Source: Liolophura sinensis | Lineage: Eukaryota > Mollusca > Polyplacophora > Chitonida > Chitonidae | Assembly: GCF_032854445.1 (NCBI RefSeq) | Contig: NC_088302.1 | Span: 45,978,521-46,042,520 of the forward strand | Direction of reading: 5' to 3' | Length of the DNA stretch: 64,000 nucleotides | Shown here: positions 37,058-49,700 of the stretch, one piece after another | Layout: every line of letters begins with the position of its first letter | Numbering within the stretch: the stretch's first letter is position 1 | Notes under the pieces: generated by a model | Seen by the model: the letters and a program-made list of their open reading frames with translations, nothing else | What the model was told of the DNA's origin: nothing | Database searches by the model: none | Program-made: the position numbers and the translations under genes

Positions 37058-37424
37058 TTCATATGACATACATACAGTCATTTTCACACGTCACATACAC
37101 TATAGTGCAAACGCTGTGATACACAAAGTTTGACCAGTAAAAATGCACTTTCAAAAAACAAAAGGCCTTAAAATGATACTGAAGTTTTCAGACAAGACAT
37201 TAATTAAACTTCACTGAAAGCTCTTTAACTGGCCCTGTATTAAAGATGGATGATTATTCAGAATGAAGAAAATGTGTCAGTTGAAAAGTGCTGGAATTTA
37301 GGTGAAATACTGTATTTCCAGTTTAGCACAGGTTATATGGTTGGGTAATTATTTAATGTTTTAAAATTGGCAAACTGGGATACATGATGTATACAAGGAA
37401 AATATGTTTGCTGGTGTTTTCAGG

Positions 37425-40400
37425 ATGGCTTCTACAGAGATGATTCAGAGGCTGAAAAGTCGCGCTGACTCTGCTGATGAGATCATAGCTCAACTTAGAC
37501 ATCAACTGTCTCTCATCAAGCAGGCAAAAGGTACAAAAGAATTCTTGTGTAAAACTGTAACCTCAACCAAATAATTATGAATCTGGTCATTCTATTGTTT
37601 GCCATTAATAGGATGCTATGAACTGGAGAAAAGTATAATTGATAGTTCAGGATCATGCCTCTGTGAAACAGCTCCTAGCCCTCAAATGGTTATGTTTTTT
37701 TCTTGTCTTGTACAGTCTCTTCCCAGAGTGCAGAAGCTGAGAAAAGGCTACAAATTGAAAATGAAAATCTGAGGAAAGAAGTCCAACAGTTGAAGAAAGA
37801 ATTGGCCTTAGCAGAAATTCACAATGGAGGTACAAATGTTGAAATCACATCCGTAATAAAAGGGTTACCTCTTTTACATGATGAAGCCTTTGTGGCAGAG
37901 TGGTTAGTTAGCTAGCACGGCACAATGACTGAGGAACCTCTCACCAATGCAGAAATCAGCTCATGCTGGCTTCCTCTCTAGTCGTACGTCGAATGGTCTG
38001 TTCGCAATCTGCAGATGGTGAGGGCTTTCACGGGGGCTTTGCCTGGTTTTCTCCCAGCATAATGCTGTCTACAGTCATGTAGCTGAAGTATTCTTGAGTA
38101 TGGCATAAAACACTAATATAATATATAAATAAATCATTCTCATGAGAATATTGTGATAAAATTTTAATGCAAGAGTGGCTTTCTTCCCTGGTGATGTTAA
38201 CCCACGCAAACACAGAATTTAAGATGTTTCAGTAAGGTCTGGTTCTATCACAGCTGTCACAGATAAGTTGATTGTTGCCACCATTGTAACACATGTTAAT
38301 CATATGCTGTCATGGTAGTTTTAGTTGACTTTATGGTTGTTTATAATAGTGTTCATTTGGGCATTTTTGTGAAAGTAGACTGAGACTGATATGTCTGTCA
38401 GGATTTGTCAAACTGTTTTCTCTGTATGAGAGATTGAAGATGTTTTCTAGGAGATAGCTTGGGGCTTTAATGTGTTAAAGGAGAAGAAAATTTTAAAAAT
38501 GGCACTATAGGCTTGAAAGAGATTATTTTTTTTCTATCTGGTGGTGCCTGCTGCATAATTTTGCGATTTTTCCTCGCCATACATGTAAAGCCTGAAAATG
38601 GCAAACCTGGCATAAATCGCTGAGTCCATCGTGTCCTCCATCTTTAACACCCTGTAATTTTATGGGGGTGTGTTGCGTCTCAGCCCGTGAGAGTCGTTAA
38701 AACTGGCGGCTTGTTCTTGTAAACTTTTTTAACCTACATCCAAGATTCCGGTTTCCCGATCGTTAAGCAGAAATCACCAAAGCAACGTGGAGTACCACTG
38801 GTTGGAAGGTCACGTACATTTTCTACCAGAAATGTACGGACTGCACTTCGGGGGTTTCTGACAGAAATTCTCCTCCGAACACAGACGACTTCAGGACTAG
38901 TTCTTAGGCAAAATGGAGATGCCCATAGCAGATTTTGGCGCTGAATTTATGTATAATTTATCAACTTGAGATACATTTTAGAATTTTTTTGTGGCATTTT
39001 TTGCGAGGAAATGCATGTTCATTGTTTGATATTTAAATTTTCTTCTTTAAATGAAAATGTAAAGTGTGTTTATTTCAGTTAAACAGGTATTTGCCCCTGC
39101 TAACAGAAATGTTGTCAAGACATCTGATGAGACTCCAGTAGCTTTCAATGATATAGCCAAACCCAATGTGAAAACAAAATCCCCAGACTCTCCCAAATCA
39201 AAATCTGCAGACCAGAAAAAGGAAAAGGAAGCCAAAAAATCTGACAGTAACAAAGAAAAGCCAGGTAATAATTCCAGAAGTTGTTCGGCTCAGATTTGTG
39301 TATTCCTGTCTTAATATGTTGATGAAAGTAGTCCAAGTAATGGTAAAGCACAAAGTGTTAGTTCTTCACAGAGATTAAGATTGCAATGCCACCCTGTATT
39401 GCCTTAATGTCAGATGTAGCTTTGTCAGTACTAGGAGTTAAATTTTAATGTTTGCCTCAGACTTGGCAAGGAAAATACATGTACATGTAGGACGTCAAAA
39501 CTATGAATACAGCCACTTCATTGCTCTGATCAGAATTTTAAAAATGCTTCAAATGTCTTGTTCAAAAGAGACTTCCTTCCGATATGGATACATTTACATT
39601 ATTGAATAACTTTCTGCGTTCTTTAAAAGTTGAAGTTACCAGGGTTATAAAGTTTGCAATAAGTTCGCTGACATACAGCCCGTAGTTATGCACAACTCAG
39701 GGTTATTTCCCCTTGTTCATGTCAGCGAGGCCTTTATTTACAATGAAGCATTGCTTATGTACTTCTGTTGAGGATGTGGAGAACTAGATGATTGCATTTC
39801 TGTTCCAGAGGAGAAACCAAAAACTAAAAAGGGCAACAAGCCATCACCAACAGCTGCAGCTGATGTAAAGATCGATGCTTCCCGACTTGATATGAGGGGT
39901 CGGTCATATTGTTTCTGCTATTAAACACCCAAATGCTGACCGTCTCTTTGTTGAGGATGTGAATGTTGGAGAGGAAAAGAACAGGACTGTTGTCTCTGGA
40001 CTAGCTGGAAAAATACCTCTAGAACAAGTAGGTGTTAGGCTACACCAACTTTATTTTGTGTTTTACAGGCAAGTCAACACGAAAAAATCCAAAAATGTAA
40101 TAAAACTAAAAATCTACCTTTTCATTTTGTCCCATCTTCATGTTTTGTGATTTTCCAGTATTTCAACCTTTCCAATCATGTAACTATATCCTGAATATGA
40201 AAAATTGCTGGGATAGTTCCCATCCACCACACATTAGATGAGCTTATCTCCAAATTTAACTGACATCCTGTAAGTAAAATGTTTTGGAATAATCGTGTAA
40301 AACATCAGTCAAATGAAATAAATAATTCATTTAAGATCTGAGGTCTAGGCTGTACATTTCTGCCCAACTGAGAGGCTTCTTTCTTAATGTTATGATTATC

Positions 40401-41239
40401 AAGAATTCACACTGCCTCTAACAATGAAACACAAGGTTAACTTATATTAATACATAATGAAGATATCAGATCTCTCCATGAACATCCATTTATATGATAA
40501 GAAATCTACCGATAACTTGAAGCCTACCAGAAGAGTTTAACAGCTTAACCCGTGTGACTGCCTGTGTTATAGATGCAGGACCGGTTGGCCGTGTTTATGC
40601 TGAACCTGAAGCCTGCTAAGATGGTGGGCATCCAATCTGAGGGGATGATTATGTGTGTGTCTGAGGGCGAGAAGGTGGAGATTCTTGTACCACCCCCAGG
40701 AGCCGCCATTGGAGACCGGGTCACATGTCCAGACTATGAAGGTAAAGCTTCCAGCCAACCAGAAAATGTAGATGATTTAAAAGAGAATTATCAATTCAGA
40801 TACACGAGCCCAACTGTCTGTATTTAACCATTTTTCAGGAATGCAAGAATTGACAGTGTGATGCAGTCAGTCCTTGTATTTCCCAACTTTTAAACTTAAG
40901 GTGATAATTAAGAAGTATCATAAGATTTTGAGAATATTTGTGTATAAAGCACTACCAACTGTGATGAAATTGTACAAGGTTGAATTTGTTGATACATACA
41001 TGCTGTTTGCAATGTAAAACATATCACGGGTTACACGGAAGCATAGTAACAGTCTTTCATGTTTCACCACAGGCACGCCAGATGCGCAGCTGAATCCTAA
41101 AAAGAAGATTTGGGAGCAAATAAAGCCAGATATGAAGACAAACGCTGACAAAGCTGCCTGTTACAAAGGATCTGTTTTTTCAGTGGCAGGGAAAGGACCA
41201 TTAACTGCCCCCACACTGGCCAATGGGCAAATCTCCTAG
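37425..41239 (+). CDS. AIMP1: AIMP1, aminoacyl-tRNA synthetase complex protein p43 (one frame-breaking extra base)
   Basis: Scaffold of the multi-tRNA-synthetase complex and precursor of EMAP-II; binds tRNA. Coding exons: 37425-37530, 37716-37829, 39079-39264, 39809-40027, 40573-40741 and 41073-41239 (TAG). Without one extra base the total is 960 nt, 319 residues (human 312). Residues 1-75 form a coiled coil ([20 protein letters not shown]...), 76-157 a Lys-rich linker, and 158-319 the EMAP-II OB-fold domain, beginning DASRLDMR and holding NLKPAKM and [14 protein letters not shown]. The exon at 39809 has GGGG at 39896-39899 where three Gs would keep [19 protein letters not shown] in frame; as given, the frame stops within 10 codons. 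All other exons are intact and phases then fit, so an assembly indel or a variant allele is likelier than a dead gene. An upstream acceptor at 37421-37423 implies a non-coding first exon. Confidence 0.94.
37884..38134 (+). mobile_element. Diverged, nearly full-length SINE
   Basis: GTGGCAGAGTGGTTAGTTAGC, CTCACCAATGCAG, AGCTCATGCTGGCTTCCTCTC, GCATAATGCTGTC and GGCATAAAACACTAATAT with an AAATAAAT tail match the SINE at 8481 in order. It inserted in the second intron of AIMP1, 55 bp after the donor of exon 37716-37829. Confidence 0.85.
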
Positions 41240-42190
41240 ATAACAGCAGTTCTGGACTCAGATGATGAGGGGAGTTTGGAATTCAAACTCTCTTATTGCT
41301 AAAGGTAAAAAAGTCCTACCACATCATGTGACTTGTCAAAAACTATTTTTGATCACATTTTAACATAGCAATGGCATCTGAAAAAAGTTTCACACGAAGT
41401 AATTTACAGTAGAAGAACAATGGAGAAAACTGAGGAGCTGAATGTGTGTGAACTAAAGTTTCTAAAGTGAAGAGATGTCATTTGTTCCTCTGGAACACGC
41501 TGAGGCAGGTGATATGTTAATGCCAGAAAAGGTTGCATAAAACTTTTCAGTAGTCACATGATACCGTAGGACTGATTTTACCTTTAATATCAAAAAAGTT
41601 GGAACTCGAAACTCCTCTCGTGTGAATGCAGTATGGTGCTTTGGGCATACTGAATGGTGCCTTTGTTTGAAAATTATAAATGATAATATAAATACTGTAC
41701 ATATAAGGCATTTATAACACAATGGTGTAGAAAGATACCAGTAAGTTAAAATCTGTCCACAAGCCTGTCTTAATTGCTTCATGAGAGACTCCTCAGAATC
41801 TCGCATGAATGTTAAGCAGGTTGCAGAGATCGACTGTGTCTAGCTGAAATATATGGAGAAAAGGGGTTGTTTATCACAGCTATTTCAGAAGAGCTTGATT
41901 CCTCCCAGCTGTTATATTAAACATTCTGATGATTCTTACAGTACTCTTGAACTTCATTCAGATTGTGATTGAATGGTCATTGAGACCAGAAGATACGTGG
42001 GCATGTGTTCTGTTAGTGGTTGAATGCAAAGCATAATTCTGAAATGAGACAATTGTCCTTTGTTTCGAATAAAACTGATCCCGCTTATCATTTTCATATG
42101 TTGTTCCTTATCAGAGTGGTGCATGACTGTATTTTTGATGTGTTTACTGCAGCATTTGGCGTCAAAGCTAGAATCTTGTCCCCAACATTA

Positions 42191-42757
42191 AAGGATACAT
42201 GAAACGCTTTGGTTTTATTTGTAATAACATATAACAGTGCAAACAAATTTTTCAACTTTGTCTTTTGGGGTGAAAATGGCTTCAAAGTACAGTTGTCTTA
42301 AGGCCCCAGTGGTCAGTCCAGAAATAAAGGCTCTTGCAGCGGTGACGTCAATGATGAGCCCTGTTTGACAATAACGCGGCTTTGGGTGAGTTAGGGGATG
42401 GTTCACAGACCGAATGGGGATAGGCGCGTGGGGAACGGACTGAAAGGAGGCGGGTTTAGGTGGGTGGCCGGAAGAAGTCCTGCAGTATCTGGGCACATGT
42501 CACCTTGCCCACACTGTAGCAACATGGTTCACCAGGCTCGGGTCACTTTGGTGGTGTTCCTAGCCAGATCAACGATGATGTAATTTCCTAATAAATCTGA
42601 ATGTTGATGGAAAAATTGCATAATGTAGAGGGGTAATTAACAGATATAAAAATACCCCAAAAATTAATTTTTTTTTTTTCAAAATTCCGGGGCATAATTG
42701 TCTTCATTTGGCAAAGAAACATAATCTTTGTTTCAGAGTTTCTTTTCATGTATCCCT
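42191..42757. mobile_element. Possible MITE
   Basis: AAGGATACATGAAAC at 42191 and its inverted counterpart TTTTCATGTATCCCT near 42757 could be short terminal inverted repeats of a 567-bp element. The inner sequence is not clearly palindromic and no target duplication was seen. Confidence 0.35.
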
Positions 42758-43041
42758 GAAGACAGGACACTTATTAGGTACCTGGCAAAGAGCAGTGGTT
42801 TACTCCTGGGTCTCCAGTTTCCTCCAGCAACAAGTACAACTTTCATTCAAATGTACATATAAATTGAATTTTGTGGCTGGGTGATGTTCTGGCTGTATTT
42901 TTCCAGCTTTCAAGTGCATTATGAATCCTGTCCCATTGTGTTTACTGAAGAGTCTGTATTACACGGGAGTCTGCAGATCATCAGGGCATACCATCGATAC
43001 ATTGCCTGTCAGACAGGCAGATTGAGATGCAGCTGTGATCC

Positions 43042-43366
43042 AGGATCAATGAGGTCAAAGGATCAATGAGGCCACAGGATCAATGAGGCCACAGGATCAA
43101 TGAGGTCACAGGATCAATGAGGTCACAGGATCAATGAGGTCACAGGATCAATGAGGTCACAGGATCAATGAGGTCACAGGATCAATGAGGCCATAGGATC
43201 AATGAGGTCACAGGATCAATGAGGTCACAGGACCATTGTGGTCACAGGATCAATGAGGCCACAGGATCAATGAGGTCACAGGATCAATAAGGTCACAGGA
43301 TCAATGAGGCCATAGGGTTAATGAGGTCACATGATCAATGAGGCCATAGGATCAATGAGGTCACAG
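43042..43366. repeat. 17-bp minisatellite, about 19 copies
   Basis: Unit AGGATCAATGAGGTCAC with GGCC and TAGG variants. It lies between AIMP1 and PSMD9, about 0.6 kb upstream of the PSMD9 start codon. Confidence 0.96.
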
Positions 43367-43940
43367 GTTCAAATCCAACTCTTTCGGCTTTGCCTGGGGC
43401 TTTAAGTCAGGAAGTCCTTGTAAAGGACAGTGGTTTACTCTTGGCACAGAAGGGAAGTAGGGGGTGGAAAACCTGACAGAGGACAGTGGTTTTATCTTTG
43501 CAACGGAAGGAAATGTATGCGCGTTTAAGTGGGGAATGCGTGGGTGGGGGGGGGAGGGGAGGGTGAGTACATCAGCCATAAATTTAAATGTAGTCAAGTA
43601 AGTGAAAAATTTTACAATCCAACGGCTTAAAAATACATAAAAGCGTAATGTTTATCTTTTACTAAACTGACAATCACTTACATGGGGAAGGGGGGCTCAT
43701 GCTCACAAATTGTTAAGTACGAGGTAAAAATGCCAAGCACATACATACATTACGAATGAAGCCACGTGCATTTGTTTACGTGCTGGCTATATCGGTAGTT
43801 TCGTATTTCATGTGAACACTTAAAATAATTAATCATTTAATAGAGCACATATCGTTTTTAAACTTCAGACCTTTTGCAGGGATCATACATGTGTTGATAT
43901 GACTTTTAAAGCAAAAACTTTAAAAAGCAGACTCGGAAAA

Positions 43941-43976
43941 ATGATGCGAAAGCATGGCTACCAAAGACAAAGCTGA
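43941..43976 (+). promoter_or_regulatory. Overlapping upstream ORF at the PSMD9 start
   Basis: ATGATGCGAAAGC precedes the main ATG. The frame opened at 43941 (or 43944) is shifted by one base from PSMD9 and ends at TGA 43974-43976, inside the coding region. If the transcript starts upstream of it, it could lower PSMD9 translation; the main ATG has a G at +4 (GCATGG). Confidence 0.5.
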
Positions 43977-46793
43977 CAAAATGGCATCCGATGTCGCACA
44001 CATGAAAGAGTTGATGAAGAAGAAAGACGATTTAGAAGCCGAAATTAAGGAATTCCAAGATATTCTTGATTCGGTGCGCATATTCTTTCATCAACAGAAA
44101 CTTTTCCGCAAAATACCAGGGCTATTAAGCCCCGCGGATATTGTTGACGGTCTATATCTGCTGTGTCATGCTATCTTACTCGGCCAGTTTCTACCGTAAC
44201 GCCCGGCTACGGTCATATAGACTTCCACCCGGTCAATTTCACTAAAAAAAAACCGGCTCGAACCCTGCCATATTTTTGCGGTCCACTGATTCCCTAAAAC
44301 GTCGGAAATGTAACATGTCAATCCAATATTGGTAAACCATCTTTCAACAGTGATCCAGGTCCTCTCCGGCCGTATGTGGGAAGGCCTTCCAGCAACCTGC
44401 GGATGGTCGTGGGTTATCCCCGGGCTCTGCTCGGTTTCCTCCCACCACAATGCTGGCTGCCGTCGTATAGGTGAAATATTCTTGAGTACGGTGTAAAACA
44501 CCAATCAAATAAATAAATAATCCACCCATTTAAACTTTTGAATCGGACAACTCAAATCAACGTCTGCCGTGTTTGGGGTTTTTTGTTTCAACTTCGAAAA
44601 TTTTATCCTACTCAGCATTCTGTTTAAAGAATTGCATGTTCTGTAAACAGGAACATTAATGATTAAAACTTTGACTTAAGTCCAAGATCACCAGCTTTCT
44701 GATGTTTTAATTGCAGTGCAGTATTTTGTGTACAGGTACTGCACTGTCACAAAATCCAAGATCCTACACATATGTTTCCATGTCTTAAACTGTGTACATA
44801 AATTGCACATTTTGCTTACAGCAAGATGGAGTTGGAATGTCTGGACCTCTGGTGGATGCTGAAGGTTACCCTCGATCAGACATAGATGTATATACAGTCA
44901 GACATGCCAGGAACAAAGTTATCTGTAAGTGTCCGGGTTTGTGTAGACCTTAGCTCAGCTGGCTTTCAGTCCAGTCAGCATGACAAGGTAAAATATATTT
45001 ATTTGATGCGAAATGAACATTTGATCTTCCCTGTGCAGTTAGATTTGTGTTCTCTGCAGTTATACATATTCACTGACATGGTAACTTGTTCTTCTCAGTA
45101 CACTGATACAAGTCAAAAAATACTGAGCCGATTTTTCCTTATTTACAGGTTTGCAAAATGACCACAAGGACTTGATGAAATCCATAGAACAATGTCTATA
45201 TAAAATCCATGCTGATGCCCGAGACCACAGTAATGAAGAATTGCAGACAACGTCCTTCCCAAAACCTGCTGCTAAATCAACCAGTTCTGAGAAGAAACCT
45301 TTCGCTAAAGTGGATAGAGTTGATGCTGGCTCCCCCAGCGCAGTTGCAGTAAGTATTCAACTTTGATCTGGATACATGTGACACAGACACTAGCTGGTGT
45401 GTTTGATTGCAGCTGATTAGCCCATTATGAAATCAAAATCAAGGGACTTGTTAGGTATCTGGTGAAGGGCAGAGACAAACGCCTCTAGCCAGATTGCCAC
45501 ATGACCCTGTATCTATGTAATTTGTATACTTTATTATGGTAGTCTTTATAATACTCGAAGGCCTGCTGTTAATTGTCAAGCATTTTTATTCTTCCTGAAA
45601 ATGATAGATAAATTTTCATTGAAAAGTCACAGTTTTGTCCGGGAATATCCGCGAATATAAATAGACTGTTGTACTGAAATCTGAAGTAAAAGTTTTTCAA
45701 AAAATTTGCATTTGTATAGGTTTAAGAAACATTTCATATTAATATCTGTTTTACAGGGACTGGAGGTAAATGATCTGCTAATAGAATTTGGATCCATTAC
45801 CGCAGAGAATTTCCAGAATTTGCAGAATATTGGCAAAGTTGTGCAGCACAGTGCAGGGGTAAGTTTGTAAGATAAGATTAAGAAAATAGTTACATGTATT
45901 TTCCAGTAGATAATTTGTTACACATCTATCCATTCATGCAGTGTTAAAGAAAGTTTATAATTGTACACATGTAATGCCACTTTTCTGTGGATGGTGAAGA
46001 GAGATTACTGACGCCATCATTGAATTGCATTGCGTTTGGTTTGGATGTTGGAAGGTACATGCAATATCATTGCAATTCAATTTATAATCTTACATTTTCG
46101 TGGTTTAAATGAAAGTTTCTCAATTTCAATTTTAGCGAAGTTTGCCAGTATCTGTTATTCGTGATGAGAAAGAGGTCCGTTTGAGCCTCACTCCCCAGAC
46201 CTGGAATGGGCGGGGCCTTTTAGGGTGAGTGACAAGTTAGGGGATGGGGTGATATTCTGTACATGATGTGGAATAATATTAAATTTTATTTCCTGCAGCA
46301 GTTCAAGTTCTTTAGACAAGTGTACTTCCTGTAAACCTAACTTTGCATCAACAGGTGTTAACTAGTTCTCCTGTCCTGATTGGTCGGTCTACAATAATGC
46401 ACATAAATGGAAAAACATAAGTGTGTTGGGTTGTACTACATCAAGTGAAACTGTAAATCTTGCAAATATTTAAAGAAATAAAAAAGTGAAGTGAAAGAAA
46501 AAAATTCCTTTGAAGACATCTTGTATGAGAGAGGCACAGTTTCAGTTATTTTAGTATTGGGTGAAAAGATTTGACAATAAATGTCTTGTTATAGAGAAGA
46601 TATCAGTCAAATTATTTTTTTTAGAGAGAGTCGGTGGGGGGGGGGGGGGAAGTGGGGGTGGAGGGCTCAGGCAGAAGTTAGGAAGTATGAAAATTAAGTT
46701 TATGGGAAAACTTCTGCTGACATGTACATTATACTGTCATGATATGTTTTATTCTTTATTTCCAGGTGTAATATACTGCCCTTAGGGAGGTGA
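43954..46793 (+). CDS. PSMD9: PSMD9, 26S proteasome assembly chaperone p27 (Nas2), complete
   Basis: Chaperone of 19S base assembly; the family binds the ATPase subunit Rpt5 and carries a C-terminal PDZ domain. Six exons: 43954-44073, 44822-44924, 45149-45348, 45757-45858, 46136-46224 and 46766-46793 (TGA), 642 nt, 213 residues (human 223). The N-terminal helix ([18 protein letters not shown]) leads to the family signature [33 protein letters not shown], a variable Ser/Lys linker, then the PDZ part [38 protein letters not shown] and the conserved end [14 protein letters not shown]. An out-of-frame ATG at 43941 opens a short upstream frame that overlaps this start. The exon 43954 donor is GTGCGC, weaker than the others. 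Confidence 0.96.
44361..44520 (+). mobile_element. 5'-truncated SINE
   Basis: Begins at CCTCTCCGGCCGTATGTGGG and runs through GGATGGTCGTGGGTTATCCC and GAGTACGGTGTAAAACACC to an (AAAT)n tail. It is very close to the copy at 8481. It lies in PSMD9 intron 1. Confidence 0.9.
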
Positions 46794-49700
46794 TGAGAAG
46801 CCAGAACAGCAGAACATCTTAGTCATTTACAGATTCTTCACACAACCATCTGATTATAATCACTGTTGTTCAAACAGCTTGTTGGCCAGAATGTGTATCA
46901 GTGTACAACTTATGGTCTGTGAACACACAACCAGACTTCAGTGATATCAAACCTCTAATAAGTGTAAATATCACGTTGGTGTTGCGCAAATCACCAACAT
47001 TTCTCTCTGTTGAACTTCGTGTTCTCTCAAGCTAACTTCAAGGATGACAATTTTTGTACATTGAATCAATGAACAATATGTATGTTGTACATAAATTTTA
47101 TATGTGGAGATCCTATTTGTCATTATTTGTTGAATTCTTTCTGGATCATTGACGAATGATCGCTAGGACCCACAAGGTTCACTTCCACAGTCAGACGGAA
47201 TCTTTGAGATCGCCAGGTTTCAGTGTTTCATTGGCTATATGCCTTTTTTATGATCAAACATTATTGAAGTTTGTCGATCACTTATAGCCTCCACCAGTAT
47301 GACCTATGGTTGAACATCTCTGTCACTTGTGCAATCATTTGTCAGTTGTGTCATCATTCAGAAGCCGTAATTCTGGCTTCCACCATATAAAGGACAAATT
47401 CTTTAGTATGGTTTTGTTTTGCTAAAACAATGAAGTGAATCGTTCAGCAGAAATGATGAGTATTGAGATACCATTGTGAAACAATTTCATGTCCCGAATC
47501 ATTTTAATATTGAGTATTTCTAAGGGTTAAAACTGATTCTTATTTTCAGAAAGGAGTGTCATTGTAAAAATCAAGCACGTTGCGATGTGTTTGTCATGTT
47601 GAAATTGCCGGTTTGTCTATAAAAAAAAAGGGGTGACGAAAGGCGGAAATTACTGTATGATTAGTCTCATGTTGTTATAATGTATAATGAACAAGGCAAT
47701 TGTGTCAGAAGTAACTTGAATCACAAAAGTTTTGATATTTAGTTTTCCCCGTGTATACTTGTTTCTTGTCCTATTTATTTTCACACTATTAGAGCACCCT
47801 GTTGCCTTTCATGTGCTTTAACAGTTTGTATTTTTCTGCATTCCTTATCTTTTTAGCAGCAACAGTTATAAAGTCAACATAAAGGCGCAAGTATACAGTT
47901 GAATTAATTATCGTGTATTGAAGTGTCAAGTGGTCAGGTTCCTACGATGTGACTGCGTTGGTACCGGAAGGTGCATGCAGCCGGCATATTATACAGCTAC
48001 CATTTCTAATTTTTAGTGAATGGTTATCGGCCCTTGTCCGGTGTGAGTGTATTCTGTGCTGCGTGGAATGGTATAACCGACGGTGCCGCCGGTAACTATT
48101 ATATCTTACTCGGAACTGCTGTAAAATCTTTTACCTAAAATAGTACCTCGTGAAAGGTTTCCATAGTGGCACGAGTACGCTGCATCTGGTATCTATTCAG
48201 TCCTTTCTGATGATTTATGAGCTCGTGTTCCGTACATTGGTCCAGTAGATTGGACTCTTGGATACAGGAGAGTTTAGGGAATAAATAGGAAGTTGTGAGG
48301 CACTGAGGAATTCTCGATGAAATTTTCCGTCAACTTTTCCTTGATGGGACACTTGGGGCATTCATCCAGTTTTAAAGATTTGTGCATTCCCAACAACCTT
48401 TCGTGGTGCGTATTAACACGTAATTATTAAATACATACATGTCCGGTTCCTGGTGGACAAGTGTGTTAAGAGATTTGATCTTGTTCAACCCGGAAAGCGT
48501 CTTTTTTTCCAGAGAGAAATCTGTTACCACATGTCCTGCCCTCCGAACCGCAGACCACGAAACACGTGTCCATTGAAAAATGAATAGTTTCATATAGTGC
48601 TAAGCAGTCATAAGAAGACACGACACTATACCATGTTCATTTCGCACCACGAGAACTAGATGATCTCCGTCCAAACACGGGTCTTTGAAGGTCAAAGCGC
48701 TTGCTAGAGGTACAACTCGGACATGGGACATTTAAATTAGCCATTTTCAAATTACTTTTGTCTAAATATTTTGTCGTCCATTTATTTTGGTGCCATGTCT
48801 TACGTGGCTTTCCACACTCAGATTTGGATCGAAATGCATTTGAGAAACTCGAGTGTAATTTAAGCTATTGGCTACGGGCCACAAATGTGGCACGGGAACA
48901 ACCATCCATATTAGTCATAAAATCTAATATGACACTGTTAACATTTTTTTCCTCACCATTTTAGTGCGTGTCTCGTGGGTTGTTATTTCCACCTCTCATG
49001 CGAGCAATATATACGTATGTTATTCAACCGTCGCTGTGCAATATGCACTTTTTCTTCTTTTATTGAGTGGTTTGGGCCGAGCACTATATACATCCACATG
49101 TGCATGGTACTACAGATTAGCATTTGTGTCTTGTTCTGCGATGGGTAAAGCGTCTCTACAATGTACTCCACACATTGTTGTCCATTGTAAAACTGTGTAT
49201 TTATATATGCTATGTAAAAATACAACACATTTTTGGGGGGATTTTCGAGGCCAAAACGACACTTTTTTAGGCCTATTTACGTTTTTGGCGCCTGGTAGCG
49301 AAACTATGACGGCATTTCTGAAGTGGTGAAAATTGTCACTGATTACCTGAAGTATAGTTCCAGATTTAGAGTGTACTGCAGTGTGTGTTTTCGCATCTAC
49401 GCAAGGTTTTCTTCTATTTCTCTATGTAAACCCGCTTGGAGCGCATCGTTATTGCGAAGCACAACACTTAGTTCATATTTATTTATTAATTTATTTCATT
49501 GGTGTTTTACGCCGTACTCAAGAATATTTCACTCATACGACGGCTGCCAGCATTATGGTGGGAGGAAATCAGGCAGAGCCCGGGGGAAACCCAAGACTAT
49601 CCGCAGGTAGCAGACAGACCACGTACGGTCGGAGGGCTTAGTTCATAAGCTGCCGGTCAAATTATTTATTTGTTGTTTTTTTTTTGTTTTTTTTTTTTAC

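Larger units (their letters stand above)
32112..37424. promoter_or_regulatory. Divergent intergenic region between TBCK and AIMP1
   Basis: Both start codons point outward from this 5.3-kb stretch, so it should contain the promoters and any non-coding first exons of both genes. I see no TATA box or CpG island that would fix a start. Contents are an inverted-repeat cluster (34289-35128), a foldback element (34490-34643) and a 61-bp minisatellite (35350-37057). The open frames at 32835-33161 and 34074-34405 resemble nothing I know. Confidence 0.55.
41240..43953. other. AIMP1 3' flank and PSMD9 upstream region
   Basis: There is no gene in this 2.7 kb. It holds the AIMP1 3' UTR, a possible MITE (42191-42757), a 17-bp minisatellite (43042-43366) and a G-rich tract (43542-43563). 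The PSMD9 promoter should lie in the last several hundred bases, but no clear core element is visible. Confidence 0.55.

Noticed and set aside
35960-37133. Series of 117-codon repeat proteins (MDSPCLKRTEF...)
   Set aside because: They are frames through a 61-bp tandem repeat whose phase rotates every unit. The frames end wherever CCTAATGG or CCTGATGG falls in phase, as chance would give.
39809-40027. AIMP1 as a processed or dead pseudogene
   Set aside because: Introns, splice sites, phases and all other coding sequence are intact, and the only defect is one base in a G run.
48964-49329. 121-codon plus-strand frame with a hydrophobic stretch
   Set aside because: No recognised domain or gene context; the hydrophobic run comes from T-rich DNA.
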